A DNA stretch of 64,000 nt from an uncultured Acetatifactor sp. (lineage in GTDB: Bacteria > Bacillota > Clostridia > Lachnospirales > Lachnospiraceae): positions 1 through 64,000 of the forward strand of contig CAJUCE010000028.1 of assembly GCA_910584865.1 (NCBI GenBank). Reading direction: 5' to 3'. The translations under genes and the position numbers were made by a program. Positions 19,028-28,339 of the stretch are shown in pieces. Within the stretch, counting starts at the first letter, position 1, and each line of letters opens with the position of its first letter. Below the pieces are notes generated by a model. It was not told the origin of the DNA. It was given only the letters and a program-made list of their open reading frames with translations, and searched no databases.

Positions 19028-19543
19028 ATGTTTTATAAAGGAAAAGATACACTGAGAGAAAAAATCGCAATACAGACAAAATACCATAAGGCATTCAGGG
19101 TTCCTGATAAGCAAACGAAGCTGCTCTATCATTATGCCGGAATAGAAACCATATGGAAAATTTTGGAGAGCGATACCTTTTTGGCCCGCAATATCCGGTT
19201 CTCCAATGATTCGGAGGAGTATAAGCTGGGAGAGAGAATGATCAGGCAATATGCGGAGCAGATTTTTCCGCAGATTCAGCAGGAGAAATTCTATGCAAGA
19301 ATTCAGCAGGGAATAGAAATGTTTTATATGATCTGTTTTTGCAGGGAAGGGGATTTGCTCAGCCAATGGCGCGGCTATGCCAGGGACGGGGTATGCCTTG
19401 GAATGGACTTTTTGGAGGAAGCCGGGGATATCCAGAGCCATACAGAGATGTTTACGATTCTGAATAATCACGATCATCGGGAGAGTGGTGAAGAACTTGT
19501 CTGGCTGCCTAATAAGAAGGAAGGTTCTGAGGTCTCTACATAA
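19028..19543 (+). CDS. DUF2971-family protein, probably C-terminally truncated
   Basis: The 171-residue product shows the DUF2971 N-terminal signature: LYHYAGIETIWKILES, then FLARNIRFSNDSEE, then FCREGDLLSQWRGYARDGVCLGMDF. This family is common in accessory and anti-phage islands and its function is unproven. Full-length members usually run about 230-300 residues; here about 30 residues follow the GVCLGMDF strand before a stop and a strong terminator. I infer loss of the C-terminal part, so this could be a remnant. It is the third gene of the AT-rich cassette, with AAAAGGGG before the start. Confidence 0.7.
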   Translation: MFYKGKDTLREKIAIQTKYHKAFRVPDKQTKLLYHYAGIETIWKILESDTFLARNIRFSNDSEEYKLGERMIRQYAEQIFPQIQQEKFYARIQQGIEMFYMICFCREGDLLSQWRGYARDGVCLGMDFLEEAGDIQSHTEMFTILNNHDHRESGEELVWLPNKKEGSEVST

Positions 19544-19544
19544 G

Positions 19545-19591
19545 AAAAAAAGTACAGAACATGGGAGCCTCGCACATTCTGTACTTTTTTT
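19545..19591. terminator. Bidirectional terminator between DUF2971 gene and nifJ
   Basis: The stem AAAAAGTACAGAA / TTCTGTACTTTTT encloses an 18-nt loop, with A-runs on one side and T-runs on the other. It can end the plus-strand cassette and, on the minus strand, nifJ. Confidence 0.88.
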
Positions 19592-19617
19592 CCTGCGGCA
19601 GTCCCGGAACTCGTCCC

Positions 19618-22600
19618 CTATTCCGGACTGTAAAGCATTTCCAGTTTTTTCAGATACCCATATCGCTCCTTTGCCTGTGCGGCGGCTTTCCGGAACAGAG
19701 CCTGTGCCTGCTGGGGATGATAGCGTTTCAGAGCGTCATAGCGGATTTCCCCGTCTAAAAATGTTTCATAATCAAGCTGGGGTTCCCTGCTGTCCAGGCG
19801 GAAGGGATTTTTGCCCAGATCCTTCAGGGAAGGGTTAAAGCGGAAGAGATGGTAATAACCGGCGTCCACCGCTTTTTTCGCCTCGTGGGGCGTGCTGCCC
19901 ATGCCGGCCCGGAGACCGTGGGCGATACAGGTGGCATAGGCGATGAGCAAAGAGGGGCCCGGGTAGGCTGCAGCCTCGGTGATTGCCTGGATGGTTTGAT
20001 TGAAGTCAGCCCCCATGGCAATCTGGGCCACATACACGGTTCCGTAGGTCATGGCCATGGCCGCCAGGTCCTTTTTAGGCGTTTTCTTGCCGCCGGAGAC
20101 AAATTTGGCGGTAGAGCCCAGAGGGGTTGCCTTGGAAGCCTGACCGCCGGTGTTGGAGTAAACTTCCGTGTTCAGTACCAGAATATTGATATTTTTCCCG
20201 CTGGCCAATATGTGGTCCAGACCGCTGAAACCGATATCATAGGCCCATCCGTCTCCGCCGATGACCCATTGGATGGTGTCTCCGTCCTCCTTTGGCTCTC
20301 CAGAAGAGATGCGGCGCCGGGCGGCGGCTTCCTGCGCCATCAGCATGCCGTAGCCGAATTCCGCGGCGTCCTCGAAGAGGGAGTTTGACCAGGCCGGGCC
20401 GTGTCCGTCCTCATCCAGCGTGTAGGCGCAGGAGGGAGAGGAATTGGCCCAGATGGAACTGCAGCCCGTGGCGTTGGCGATATACATCCGTCTGCCGAAG
20501 AGCTGGGTCAGCAGCTTGACATAGGGGGTCTCCCCGCAGCCTGCGCAGGCTCCGGAGAATTCCATCAGAGGACGCAGGAACTGACTCCCCTTCAGTGTGT
20601 TGGGACGGAATTTTTCGGCGGCCTCCCGGCAGGGCAGCAGGGGCTTGCAATAGTCGAAGTTTTGCTGGTTCGTCAGGAATGTTCCGTCGGATAAAAGTTT
20701 GTTCACCGGAACCATTTCCAGAGCCTTTGACGGTTTATCGGCGCCCGGGTGCTGTTTTCCGGGACAGACGGCAGCGCACGTACCGCAGCCGGTGCAGTCA
20801 CAGGAGGAAATTGTGATGGCGAATTGACGGCCGTCCATGGCCATCATGGGAATGCTCTGCAGCGAGGCGGGGGCTTCCGCGAGGGCCTGTTCGTCCAAAG
20901 CAGCAGGACGTATGACGGCATGGGGACAGACGAAGGAGCAGCGGGTGCACTGGATACAGTTCTCCGGTTTCCAGACGGGAATCTCCGTGGCCACGGCTCT
21001 TCGTTCATGGGCAGTGCTTCCCGGGGGCGTATAGCCGTCCGCATAGGGCAGAAAGGCGGATACGGGCAGGGAGTCTCCTCGCTGGTCTGTTACAGGCTGC
21101 TGGATCTTTTCTACGAAATCTGTCATTTCCGGACGGTCAGGCAGGACGGCGTTGTCCAGTGCGGAGACGGATTGTTGAACAGATCCGGAGTTGGCTGCCA
21201 GAGAAACAGCGTCTGAGACGTGCGCGGTGCCTGCCCGAGCAGCATTACCGAAAGCGGACTCCATATTCGCCCAAGCAGCATCTCCGGAACCCGATCTATT
21301 GTCCGTCGGGCGGAATGCATCGCAGGACGGACTCGGCCAGTCTGCACCGCAGCCCGTATCCTGTGCCGTCTCCGGCAATATGATCTCCTTCACCTCCTCA
21401 AACCCTCTCTCGATGGCGCTCCGGTTCATTTCCAGTATTTTCCCGCCGCTTTTCCCGTAACTTTTCTCCGCTGCTTCGTTCATCAGCCGTTTCGCTTCCT
21501 CCGGTTCCAGAAGATTCGACACGGCGAAAAAGGCGGCCTGCAGGATGGTGCTGATCTTGTTATTCAGTCCGATTTCCTTGCCAATGCCCAGGGCATCTAT
21601 GACGAAGAGGCGGATTCCATGTCCCTTCAGATACTGCTTTACGGACAGGGGCAGATAGCGGTTCAGCGCCTCCTTTGACGCTTCCTCTTCCGGATGGAAG
21701 TTCAGCAGGAAGATACCGCCGTCTTTGATCTCCTGTACCATGTCGTATTTATGGAGGTAGACCGGGTTATGGCAGGCTACCAGGTCCGCCTTGCGGATGA
21801 GGTAGGCGCTGCGGATGGGACTTTTCCCGAAACGCAGGTGGGAGATGGTCAGGCCCCGGGATTTTTTGGAATCATATTCAAAATATCCCTGGGCCGTCAT
21901 GTCCGTATGATCTCCGATGATCTTGACGGCATTTTTCGTGGCGCTGACAGTGCCGTCTCCTCCCAGTCCCCAGAATTTACAGGATATAATGTCCCTGGCG
22001 GCAGTCTCCCCAACGGCGGGAATTTCCAGGGACAGATGGGTCACATCATCTGTGATGCCCACTGTGAACACGGGTTGGCTGTGATTGGCATAGACTGCCG
22101 CGATCTGGGCCGGCGTGGTGTCCTTGGAGCTTAGGCCGTACCGCCCGGAGCAGATGAAAATCGTTTCCCGTGTTCCCAAAGAGCGGCAGACAGAAGGCTC
22201 CCTGCTCTCCGTGCATACTCCGGATAAAGGAATGCCGCAGCCCGTTAAGGCAGCTGCCACATCCAGATACAGAGGCTCGCCCACGCTTCCCGGTTCTCTG
22301 GTTCTGTCCAGGACGGAGATCTGACAGACACTTTTCGGCAGCTTCTCCGCCAGGTGAGTACTGCTGAAGGGGCGGTACAGATGCACATTGATCAATCCGA
22401 TCTTTTCGCCGGGAACGCTGTCGATATATTCCTTTACGGTCTCGCAGATACTGCCCATGGCGATGATGACATGTTCCGCGTCGGCTGCGCCGTAATAGTC
22501 GAACAGCCCGTAGGAGGTACCCAGCCTTCGGTTAATTTCCGCCAACTGCTCCTCCACGATTTGGGGCAGCGCCAGATAGAAAGGATTGGAAGCCTCTCTC

Positions 22601-23304
22601 GCCTGGAAAAAGATATCGGGATTCTGCGCGGAACCATACACTTTACCGTGTGACGGGTGGAGACAGCGGCCTCGGAAGCGGTCAACAGCATCCATGTCCA
22701 GCATTTCCCGCAGCTCCTCATAGGACCATACCTGGATTTTATGAAGCTCGTGAGAGGTACGGAAACCGTCGAAAAAGTTCAGGAAGGGGATCCTTCCTTT
22801 GACAGCAGCCAGATGGGGCACCGGAGACAAATCCATGACCTCCTGTACGCTGCTTTCCGCAAAAATAGCCACACCCGTCTGGCGGCAGGCATAGATATCG
22901 GAATGATCTCCGAAGATGGACAGTGCATGGGTGGCAATGGTTCTGGCGGCAACATGAATCACGCCGGGGAGCAGTTCTCCCGCCATGCGGTAGAGATTGG
23001 GGAGCATCAGCAATAAACCCTGAGAAGCAGTGAAGGTGACAGCCAGGGAGCCTGCCAGCAGCGCGCCGTGTACGGCGGCGGCAGCCCCTGCTTCCGATTG
23101 CATCTGAGAGATGATCATGGGATGGCCGTATACATTTTCCCGGCCGTTTCCCGCCCATTCGTCGCACAGTTCCGCCATGGGGGAAGAGGGTGTGATGGGA
23201 AAAATGGCAGCGGATTCGCTGTAGGCATAGGCTACATGAGCAGCGGCATGACAGCCGTCGATTGTCCGGGTACTCCGGGATGTATGGTTGGTATTGTGCA
23301 GCAT
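19618..23304 (-). CDS. nifJ: Pyruvate:ferredoxin (flavodoxin) oxidoreductase
   Basis: The 1228-residue single-chain enzyme oxidises pyruvate to acetyl-CoA, CO2 and reduced ferredoxin, a central step of clostridial fermentation. The N-terminal pyruvate-binding domain has SAAIFPITPSSPMAE, followed by the CoA and linker domains. The two-cluster ferredoxin domain is CIQCTRCSFVCPHA and CTGCGTCAAVCP. The C-terminal TPP domain has CAGCGETPYVK and GGDGWAYDIGFSG. Family members are usually about 1170-1190 residues. The excess is a Ser/Ala/Asn-rich stretch at about residues 645-725, before the ferredoxin domain. An imperfect hairpin overlaps its ribosome-binding site. Confidence 0.96.
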   Translation of the reverse strand: MLHNTNHTSRSTRTIDGCHAAAHVAYAYSESAAIFPITPSSPMAELCDEWAGNGRENVYGHPMIISQMQSEAGAAAAVHGALLAGSLAVTFTASQGLLLMLPNLYRMAGELLPGVIHVAARTIATHALSIFGDHSDIYACRQTGVAIFAESSVQEVMDLSPVPHLAAVKGRIPFLNFFDGFRTSHELHKIQVWSYEELREMLDMDAVDRFRGRCLHPSHGKVYGSAQNPDIFFQAREASNPFYLALPQIVEEQLAEINRRLGTSYGLFDYYGAADAEHVIIAMGSICETVKEYIDSVPGEKIGLINVHLYRPFSSTHLAEKLPKSVCQISVLDRTREPGSVGEPLYLDVAAALTGCGIPLSGVCTESREPSVCRSLGTRETIFICSGRYGLSSKDTTPAQIAAVYANHSQPVFTVGITDDVTHLSLEIPAVGETAARDIISCKFWGLGGDGTVSATKNAVKIIGDHTDMTAQGYFEYDSKKSRGLTISHLRFGKSPIRSAYLIRKADLVACHNPVYLHKYDMVQEIKDGGIFLLNFHPEEEASKEALNRYLPLSVKQYLKGHGIRLFVIDALGIGKEIGLNNKISTILQAAFFAVSNLLEPEEAKRLMNEAAEKSYGKSGGKILEMNRSAIERGFEEVKEIILPETAQDTGCGADWPSPSCDAFRPTDNRSGSGDAAWANMESAFGNAARAGTAHVSDAVSLAANSGSVQQSVSALDNAVLPDRPEMTDFVEKIQQPVTDQRGDSLPVSAFLPYADGYTPPGSTAHERRAVATEIPVWKPENCIQCTRCSFVCPHAVIRPAALDEQALAEAPASLQSIPMMAMDGRQFAITISSCDCTGCGTCAAVCPGKQHPGADKPSKALEMVPVNKLLSDGTFLTNQQNFDYCKPLLPCREAAEKFRPNTLKGSQFLRPLMEFSGACAGCGETPYVKLLTQLFGRRMYIANATGCSSIWANSSPSCAYTLDEDGHGPAWSNSLFEDAAEFGYGMLMAQEAAARRRISSGEPKEDGDTIQWVIGGDGWAYDIGFSGLDHILASGKNINILVLNTEVYSNTGGQASKATPLGSTAKFVSGGKKTPKKDLAAMAMTYGTVYVAQIAMGADFNQTIQAITEAAAYPGPSLLIAYATCIAHGLRAGMGSTPHEAKKAVDAGYYHLFRFNPSLKDLGKNPFRLDSREPQLDYETFLDGEIRYDALKRYHPQQAQALFRKAAAQAKERYGYLKKLEMLYSPE

Positions 23305-23365
23305 AAAATGACCTCCGAAAAAAGATTAAGTTCGTTTTTCTTATCTTTTCCCGGAAGTCATGAAT
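23305..23365 (-). promoter_or_regulatory. Imperfect hairpin at the nifJ ribosome-binding site
   Basis: ATGACCTCCGAAAAAAGAT (from 23308) and ATCTTTTCCCGGAAGTCAT (to about 23360) can pair imperfectly. On the minus strand this places the GGAGG of nifJ inside a stem. It lies between the SufB/D-like gene and nifJ and may attenuate or delay nifJ translation; this is inference from pairing alone. Confidence 0.4.
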
Positions 23366-23373
23366 TTATGTCT

Positions 23374-24291
23374 TTATTTTAAAAACCCGTTGACGATCTG
23401 AGCCTCCGCCTCGGCTTCGGTCAGTCCCAGCGTCATCAGTTTAGTGATCTGATCGCCGGCGATTTTCCCGATGGCGGCTTCGTGGATCAGCTCTGCATCC
23501 AGATGGTTGGCGGTAATCTCCGGAACAGCGCCGATTTTAGCACGGTCCATGATGATGCCGTCGCATTCGGAATGGCCCTTGCAGCGGTTGTTGCCGTTGA
23601 TTTTGGAGTAAAATACCTGGCGGGAGTCGTCTCTGGCGACGGAGCGGGAGATGATATTGGCAGAGGAGTCCACGCCGTCCAATTCCACCTGGAAGGAAGT
23701 CTCTGCCGTCTGATGCCCGTGGGTCATCAGTTTCTCCGTGACCACGATTCTGGCGCCGTCGGCAAGCTTTGCACTGGTGAGGCGCCTGGTGGAGTCCACG
23801 CCCTTGATCTGAACGGTCTCCATCTCCATAAAGCTGTTTTCGCCTACTTCAACCACCGTCTCCGGATTCATGATACGCTCTCCGCTGCCGTTCCCGCTGC
23901 CGTAGTGCTTTTCCACGTATTTTACATGTGAATTTTTTCCTATATAAAAGGAATGTATGCCGTCGTGGCGGCTGTCGCTGTCTCCGCTGTTATGAATGCC
24001 GCAGCCGGCTACTATGGTTACATCGCAGTCGTCACCTACATAGAAATCATTGTAGACCATCTCGGTCAATCCGCTCTGGCTTAGGACCACAGGGATATGC
24101 ACGCTTTCTTTTTTGGTGCCCGATTTGATGACGATGTCAATGCCCTGTTTATCGGTCTTGGTTACGATGTCGATATGCGCGGTGGTGGAACGGTCCACAC
24201 TCTGCCCGTTTGCACGGATATTGTAGGCCCCTGCAGGCATCTCATGAAGTCCTGCCACCTGCTCCAGTAAATTTTTCTGTATTGCGTCCAT
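23374..24291 (-). CDS. SufB/SufD-family Fe-S scaffold (minimal SUF, SmsB-like)
   Basis: The 305-residue protein matches the C-terminal beta-helix of SufB/SufD: HIPVVLSQSGLTEMVYNDFYVGD, HDGIHSFYIGKNSHVKYVEKH, GHSECDGIIMDRAKIGAVPEITANHLDAELIHEAAIGKIAGDQI and the tail LTEAEAEAQIVNGFL. It is much shorter than E. coli SufB (about 495 residues) and is paired with SufC without SufD, SufS or SufU. That layout matches the minimal SMS-type (SufCB) systems of anaerobes. ATG 24291 is chosen because GAGGT lies before it; upstream in-frame codons look untranslated. The protein receives Fe and S to build clusters on a SufB2C2-like complex. Confidence 0.88.
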   Translation of the reverse strand: MDAIQKNLLEQVAGLHEMPAGAYNIRANGQSVDRSTTAHIDIVTKTDKQGIDIVIKSGTKKESVHIPVVLSQSGLTEMVYNDFYVGDDCDVTIVAGCGIHNSGDSDSRHDGIHSFYIGKNSHVKYVEKHYGSGNGSGERIMNPETVVEVGENSFMEMETVQIKGVDSTRRLTSAKLADGARIVVTEKLMTHGHQTAETSFQVELDGVDSSANIISRSVARDDSRQVFYSKINGNNRCKGHSECDGIIMDRAKIGAVPEITANHLDAELIHEAAIGKIAGDQITKLMTLGLTEAEAEAQIVNGFLK

Positions 24292-24445
24292 ATAAATAAC
24301 CTCATTTTCTATTAATCTTTTTTCATGACAGGAAAAGTCCGTCGTCGGACGGACATGAAATCGGTTAGGCGGTGAAGGTACTTTTCTCTGTCTGACGGGA
24401 GGCCGGCGGAGTATTTCCATTACGGCCAAGCATCCGGTATAGCCG

Positions 24446-25198
24446 TTACCTACCTGCGGTCTGCTGATAAAATCTACAACCCTCTGTACCCTTCAACAGT
24501 TCAGGCAGAATATCTCCCCTCTGTCCTCTGTCCTGAACGGAGCCCTCTGCCAGGACCACGATTTCATCCGCAATATTCAGAATGCGCTCCTGATGGGAGA
24601 TGATGATCAGGGAATTGCCGCTTTCCCGATGCATTTCCTCAAAGACCTGGATCAGGTTATTGAAGCTCCACAGATCGATTCCCGCTTCTGGCTCGTCGAA
24701 GACGGACAGGGGTGTATTGCGGGCGATGATGGTGGCGATTTCGATTCGTTTCAGTTCGCCGCCGGACAGACTGGAGTCCACATCCCGATTCACATAATCT
24801 CTGGCGCAGAGCCCTACCTTTGACAGATAGTCGCAGATAGAGGGGAAGGAGATAGGCTTGCCGCCCTTTTTCGGTTTCCCCGCCGCCAGCTGAATCAGAT
24901 CTTTTACTTTGATTCCCTTGAAACGGACGGGCTGCTGAAAGGCGAAGCTGATTCCCAGCCTGGCTCTCTGAGTGATATCCATCCGTGTGATATCCGTTCC
25001 GTTATAGAGTATCCTACCCGAGGTGGGCTGCTCTATTCCCATGATCAGCTTTGCCAGTGTGGATTTCCCGCCGCCGTTGGGGCCGGTGATGGCAATAAAG
25101 GCATGGTCCTCAAATGTCAGATTGACATCTCTGATAATTTCTTTCTGCTGTGCATCGTCATCGGACACTTGAAAGCAGAGATCTTGTAATTCCAGCAT
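24446..25198 (-). CDS. sufC: SufC-type ABC ATPase for Fe-S cluster assembly
   Basis: The 250-residue ABC ATPase has Walker A GPNGGGKSTLAK (about 40-51), the Q-loop segment SFAFQQPVRFKGI typical of SufC, signature LSGGELKRIEIATIIARN, Walker B LSVFDEPEAGIDLW and the switch His in IIISHQERIL. It lacks any membrane partner. It is encoded just upstream of the SufB/D-like gene, so the two form a minimal SUF pair supplying clusters to enzymes such as the adjacent nifJ product. The start ATG is at 25198, with GGAGGAT upstream on the minus strand. Confidence 0.93.
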   Translation of the reverse strand: MLELQDLCFQVSDDDAQQKEIIRDVNLTFEDHAFIAITGPNGGGKSTLAKLIMGIEQPTSGRILYNGTDITRMDITQRARLGISFAFQQPVRFKGIKVKDLIQLAAGKPKKGGKPISFPSICDYLSKVGLCARDYVNRDVDSSLSGGELKRIEIATIIARNTPLSVFDEPEAGIDLWSFNNLIQVFEEMHRESGNSLIIISHQERILNIADEIVVLAEGSVQDRGQRGDILPELLKGTEGCRFYQQTAGR

Positions 25199-25269
25199 AA
25201 ATATCCTCCCCGGACTGCCTGGGCAGTCTCTGTATGACTAAAGTATGAGTGTTTAAAGGTATCGTTTTT

Positions 25270-27405
25270 TCAGGGCTGTTCCCGGCCGGTAAAGACAGCA
25301 ACGGAACGGGGATGCATGATAAATTCGGAATCGATGCGGACTTCTTCCCCTTCCCGGTAAACAAAGCGTCCGTTTTCATCGCCCCAGGTATTGACGCTTA
25401 AGTACCATGCATAAGGGCATTCCAGCACGGGAACGGTGATCCGGACATCTTCCCAATGAGCGTTCACGGCGATATAGACCAGATCGTCCGAACCGATTTC
25501 GGAATTGTAGCCGGCAAAGCTGACGCCCAGCATCTTGGCGTCTTCGGGAATATAATGCTCCTCCGCATTGATTCCGTGGGTGAGCAGCGGGTCCATACCG
25601 CACACCGCGTCCGGGAGCATCTTGCGGATGACAGGGTGCTTGAAACGGTAATCAATCATGAATTTGAAAAATTCAAAAAGCTCCCTGTTTTTCGAAAGCA
25701 GGCGCCAGTCCAGCCAGGAGGTTTCGTTGTCCTGGCAGTAGGCATTGTTATTGCCGTACTGAGAATTGCCAAACTCATCCCCGGCCAGGAACATGGGAGT
25801 CCCGCGGCTGCACATCAGGACGGCACAGGCATTGCGGATCATACGGAAACGCAGATCCAGTACCTCAGGGTCATCGGTATCTCCTTCCACACCGCAGTTC
25901 CAGCTTCGGTTGTCATCGGAGCCGTCCGTATTGTTCCAGCCGTTTTTCTCATTGTGTTTTTCATTGTAAGAATAAAGATCGTAAAGCGTAAAACCGTCAT
26001 GGCAGGTGAGAAAATTCACACAGGAGTTATAGCCGGCATAATTATTGTTATTATTGGAATAAAAGCCGCCGTAGAGATCGCCGGAGCCGGAAATGCTCCA
26101 GGCCGCTTCCCAGGAGTGCCAGTAATCCCCCTTCAGAAAAGCCCGCAGGGAATCCCTGTAGCGTCCGTTCCACTCTGCCCAGCGTTTGCTCGCCGGAAAT
26201 TTGCCCACCTGGTAGAGACCGCCGGCGTCCCAGGCTTCCGCAATCAGCTTGATATTGCGCAGGATGGGATCGGTGGCCAGAAGCTCCAGCAGGGGCGGAT
26301 TGTTCATGGGTGAACCGTCCTCATGCCGTCCCAGGATGCTGGCGAGATCAAAACGGAAGCCGTCGATACGGTAGTTCACGGTCCAGTAACGGAGGCATTC
26401 CAGTATCAACTGGCGCACAATGGGATTATTGCAGTTCAGAGTGTTGCCGCAGCCGCTGAAATTATAGTAATTTCCGTTGGGTGTGAGCATATAATAGACT
26501 TTATTGTCAAAACCCTTGAAACAGAAGGTAGGGCCCTTTTCGTTTCCTTCCGCGGTATGATTGAACACTACGTCCAGTATCACTTCGATGCCGTTGTCAT
26601 GCAGCGTCTTAATCAATACCTTCAGCTCGGTTCCCTCCTGATGGGTGTCCGTTCCCGACAGATAGCTGGTATTTGGGGCGAAAAATCCCACCGTATTGTA
26701 CCCCCAGTAATCCAGAAGCTGTTCCCCGTCTACGGATCTGGCATTCATGGTCTCGTCAAATTCAAAGATGGGCATCAACTCTACGGCATTGATTCCCAGT
26801 TCTTTTAAATAAGGAATTTTTTCCATCAGCCCGGCAAAGGTTCCCCGATGGGTTACACCTGAGGAGGGGTGGTAGGTAAAGCCCCTTACATGAAGTTCAT
26901 AGATGATCAGATCACTCATGGTACGGGTGGATTGGGGCATATCTCCCCAGTCGAAAGTGTCTTTGATGACACGGGCGTGGTAGGAACCGGATTTTTTACT
27001 GCCCCATACTCGCTGACCGGCCACTGAGCGGGCATAAGGATCCAACAGGACGGCGTCTGAGTCAAAGGTGAGCCCATTTTTCGGTTCATAGGGACCGTCC
27101 ACCTGATAGGCATATTCGAATTCTTCGATGTTCAGCCCGAAGACGATCATGGAGTAGACATCGCCGATCTTATAGGCTTCGGGAAAAGGCAGCCTGGCGT
27201 AAGGTTCGGAACAACCCTTGTGGAAGAGCAGGAGGGTGCAGGCAGTTCCGTAGTGGGTATGGACAGTGAAATTCACACCGCCGGGAAGTTCCATGGCGCC
27301 GTGGACATCGAACAGGCCCGGGCGGACAGGGAAGCCCTCTATTTCCGCCATAGGATCTAAGGATGTATAGAATTCGGGGATATATTTCTGTGTGTATAGT
27401 TTCAA
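25270..27405 (-). CDS. glgX: Glycogen debranching enzyme (GlgX/isoamylase type)
   Basis: The 711-residue GH13 enzyme hydrolyses alpha-1,6 branches in glycogen or limit dextrins. An N-terminal CBM48-like beta-sandwich (FPVRPGLFDVHGAMELPGG...) precedes the TIM barrel. Catalytic regions seen are DVVFNHTAEG, YRIDGFRFDLASILGR (nucleophile Asp), LIAEAWDAGGLYQVG (acid/base Glu) and LTCHDGFTLYDLYSYNEKHNEKNG. The length fits GlgX/isoamylase. A good minus-strand promoter lies 43-71 bp upstream. It is transcribed toward sufC, with a 71-bp gap. Confidence 0.93.
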   Translation of the reverse strand: MKLYTQKYIPEFYTSLDPMAEIEGFPVRPGLFDVHGAMELPGGVNFTVHTHYGTACTLLLFHKGCSEPYARLPFPEAYKIGDVYSMIVFGLNIEEFEYAYQVDGPYEPKNGLTFDSDAVLLDPYARSVAGQRVWGSKKSGSYHARVIKDTFDWGDMPQSTRTMSDLIIYELHVRGFTYHPSSGVTHRGTFAGLMEKIPYLKELGINAVELMPIFEFDETMNARSVDGEQLLDYWGYNTVGFFAPNTSYLSGTDTHQEGTELKVLIKTLHDNGIEVILDVVFNHTAEGNEKGPTFCFKGFDNKVYYMLTPNGNYYNFSGCGNTLNCNNPIVRQLILECLRYWTVNYRIDGFRFDLASILGRHEDGSPMNNPPLLELLATDPILRNIKLIAEAWDAGGLYQVGKFPASKRWAEWNGRYRDSLRAFLKGDYWHSWEAAWSISGSGDLYGGFYSNNNNNYAGYNSCVNFLTCHDGFTLYDLYSYNEKHNEKNGWNNTDGSDDNRSWNCGVEGDTDDPEVLDLRFRMIRNACAVLMCSRGTPMFLAGDEFGNSQYGNNNAYCQDNETSWLDWRLLSKNRELFEFFKFMIDYRFKHPVIRKMLPDAVCGMDPLLTHGINAEEHYIPEDAKMLGVSFAGYNSEIGSDDLVYIAVNAHWEDVRITVPVLECPYAWYLSVNTWGDENGRFVYREGEEVRIDSEFIMHPRSVAVFTGREQP

Positions 27406-27447
27406 AATCTGTCTCCTTTAAGGAATAGTAGTGAACAACATGCAATT

Positions 27448-27476
27448 AGTATAATGGAAGATGAGCAAAAATGCAA
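27448..27476 (-). promoter_or_regulatory. SigA-type promoter for glgX
   Basis: On the minus strand TTGCAT (27476-27471), 17 bp, then TATACT (27453-27448). It lies about 43 bp upstream of the glgX start codon. Confidence 0.65.
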
Positions 27477-27594
27477 ATGGAAGATTGCTGTTTTCCAGGT
27501 AAAGTTTTCCATGAATATGCCGAAATAATAGATGATAGGCCAAAGTGTGCGTGAACGTTAGGGAAGAGGCCGGTAAAGCTACGGAGGGCAGATA

Positions 27595-28317
27595 ATGGAA
27601 AAAATCGGAAGTTATTATCAGAGCGGAATTTATGAGCGGACGGCGCAGGCCGCAAAAGAGGCAGAAGCGGCAAAGGCAGACAGGGCGAAGAATACAAATG
27701 CTGCAAAGGCGGAGAAGAAGACGCCGGAGCTGAGCAGGGCGGCGCAGAAGCTGCTGAAGGAACTGCAGAAGAAGTATAAAAATATGGACTTTATGGTTGC
27801 GGATTATGAGTCGGACGAGGAAGCGGCTTCTCTGCTGTCGAGAGGGACGGGGGAATACAGTGCGCTGATTTCTTCTGATGAGCTGGAGAAAATGGCGGCG
27901 GATGAGGGCGTCAAGGAGAAGAATTTGAAGATTCTTGACAATGCAGTGTCCCAATTGGATGAGATGAAGACGAAGTTAGGGGACAAGGCCGACGATGTGA
28001 CGCGTATCGGTATCGCATTCGGCGACGACGGGGAGGTTTCCTTCTTTGCAGAGCTGGAGAAAAACAGCGAGAAGCAACGCGAGAGAATCGACAGGCAGCG
28101 GGAGGAGAACCGCGAAGAGAAGAGGGCCGGGGCGAAGGAAGCGAGGAGCGCGGAGACAGCCCAGTATCGTTCTCTCAGTAGGAACGGAGAAAAGCATACC
28201 ACGGTATTTGCTCCTACAGTAGAGGAGCTGGCTGAGAAGATTTCTCAGGTGGACTGGAGCAAGGTCAAAGAGGAACAGGCAAATCCCACGGGACAACGGT
28301 TTGATTTCGTGGTATAA
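27595..28317 (+). CDS. Hypothetical charged helical protein
   Basis: The 240-residue protein has no signal peptide. It has an Ala/Glu/Lys-rich N-terminal helix, a compact middle (KYKNMDFMVADYESDEEAASLLSRG...YSALISSDELEKMA), and a long charged helix at about 150-185 (EKNSEKQRERIDRQREENREEKRAG) likely to be coiled coil. I recall similar proteins in Lachnospiraceae (DUF6033-like) but cannot verify it. Ribosome-binding site GGAGGG precedes the start. The next gene begins 22 bp after it, so it is probably co-transcribed with the cyclophilin lipoprotein. Confidence 0.7.
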   Translation: MEKIGSYYQSGIYERTAQAAKEAEAAKADRAKNTNAAKAEKKTPELSRAAQKLLKELQKKYKNMDFMVADYESDEEAASLLSRGTGEYSALISSDELEKMAADEGVKEKNLKILDNAVSQLDEMKTKLGDKADDVTRIGIAFGDDGEVSFFAELEKNSEKQRERIDRQREENREEKRAGAKEARSAETAQYRSLSRNGEKHTTVFAPTVEELAEKISQVDWSKVKEEQANPTGQRFDFVV

Positions 28318-28339
28318 AAAAGAAACAGGGAGAGCAATT

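Noticed and set aside
19849..22653. Several plus-strand open frames of 70-180 codons opposite nifJ
   Set aside because: All are antisense to a clearly coding, conserved enzyme gene, and none has a start signal or domain.
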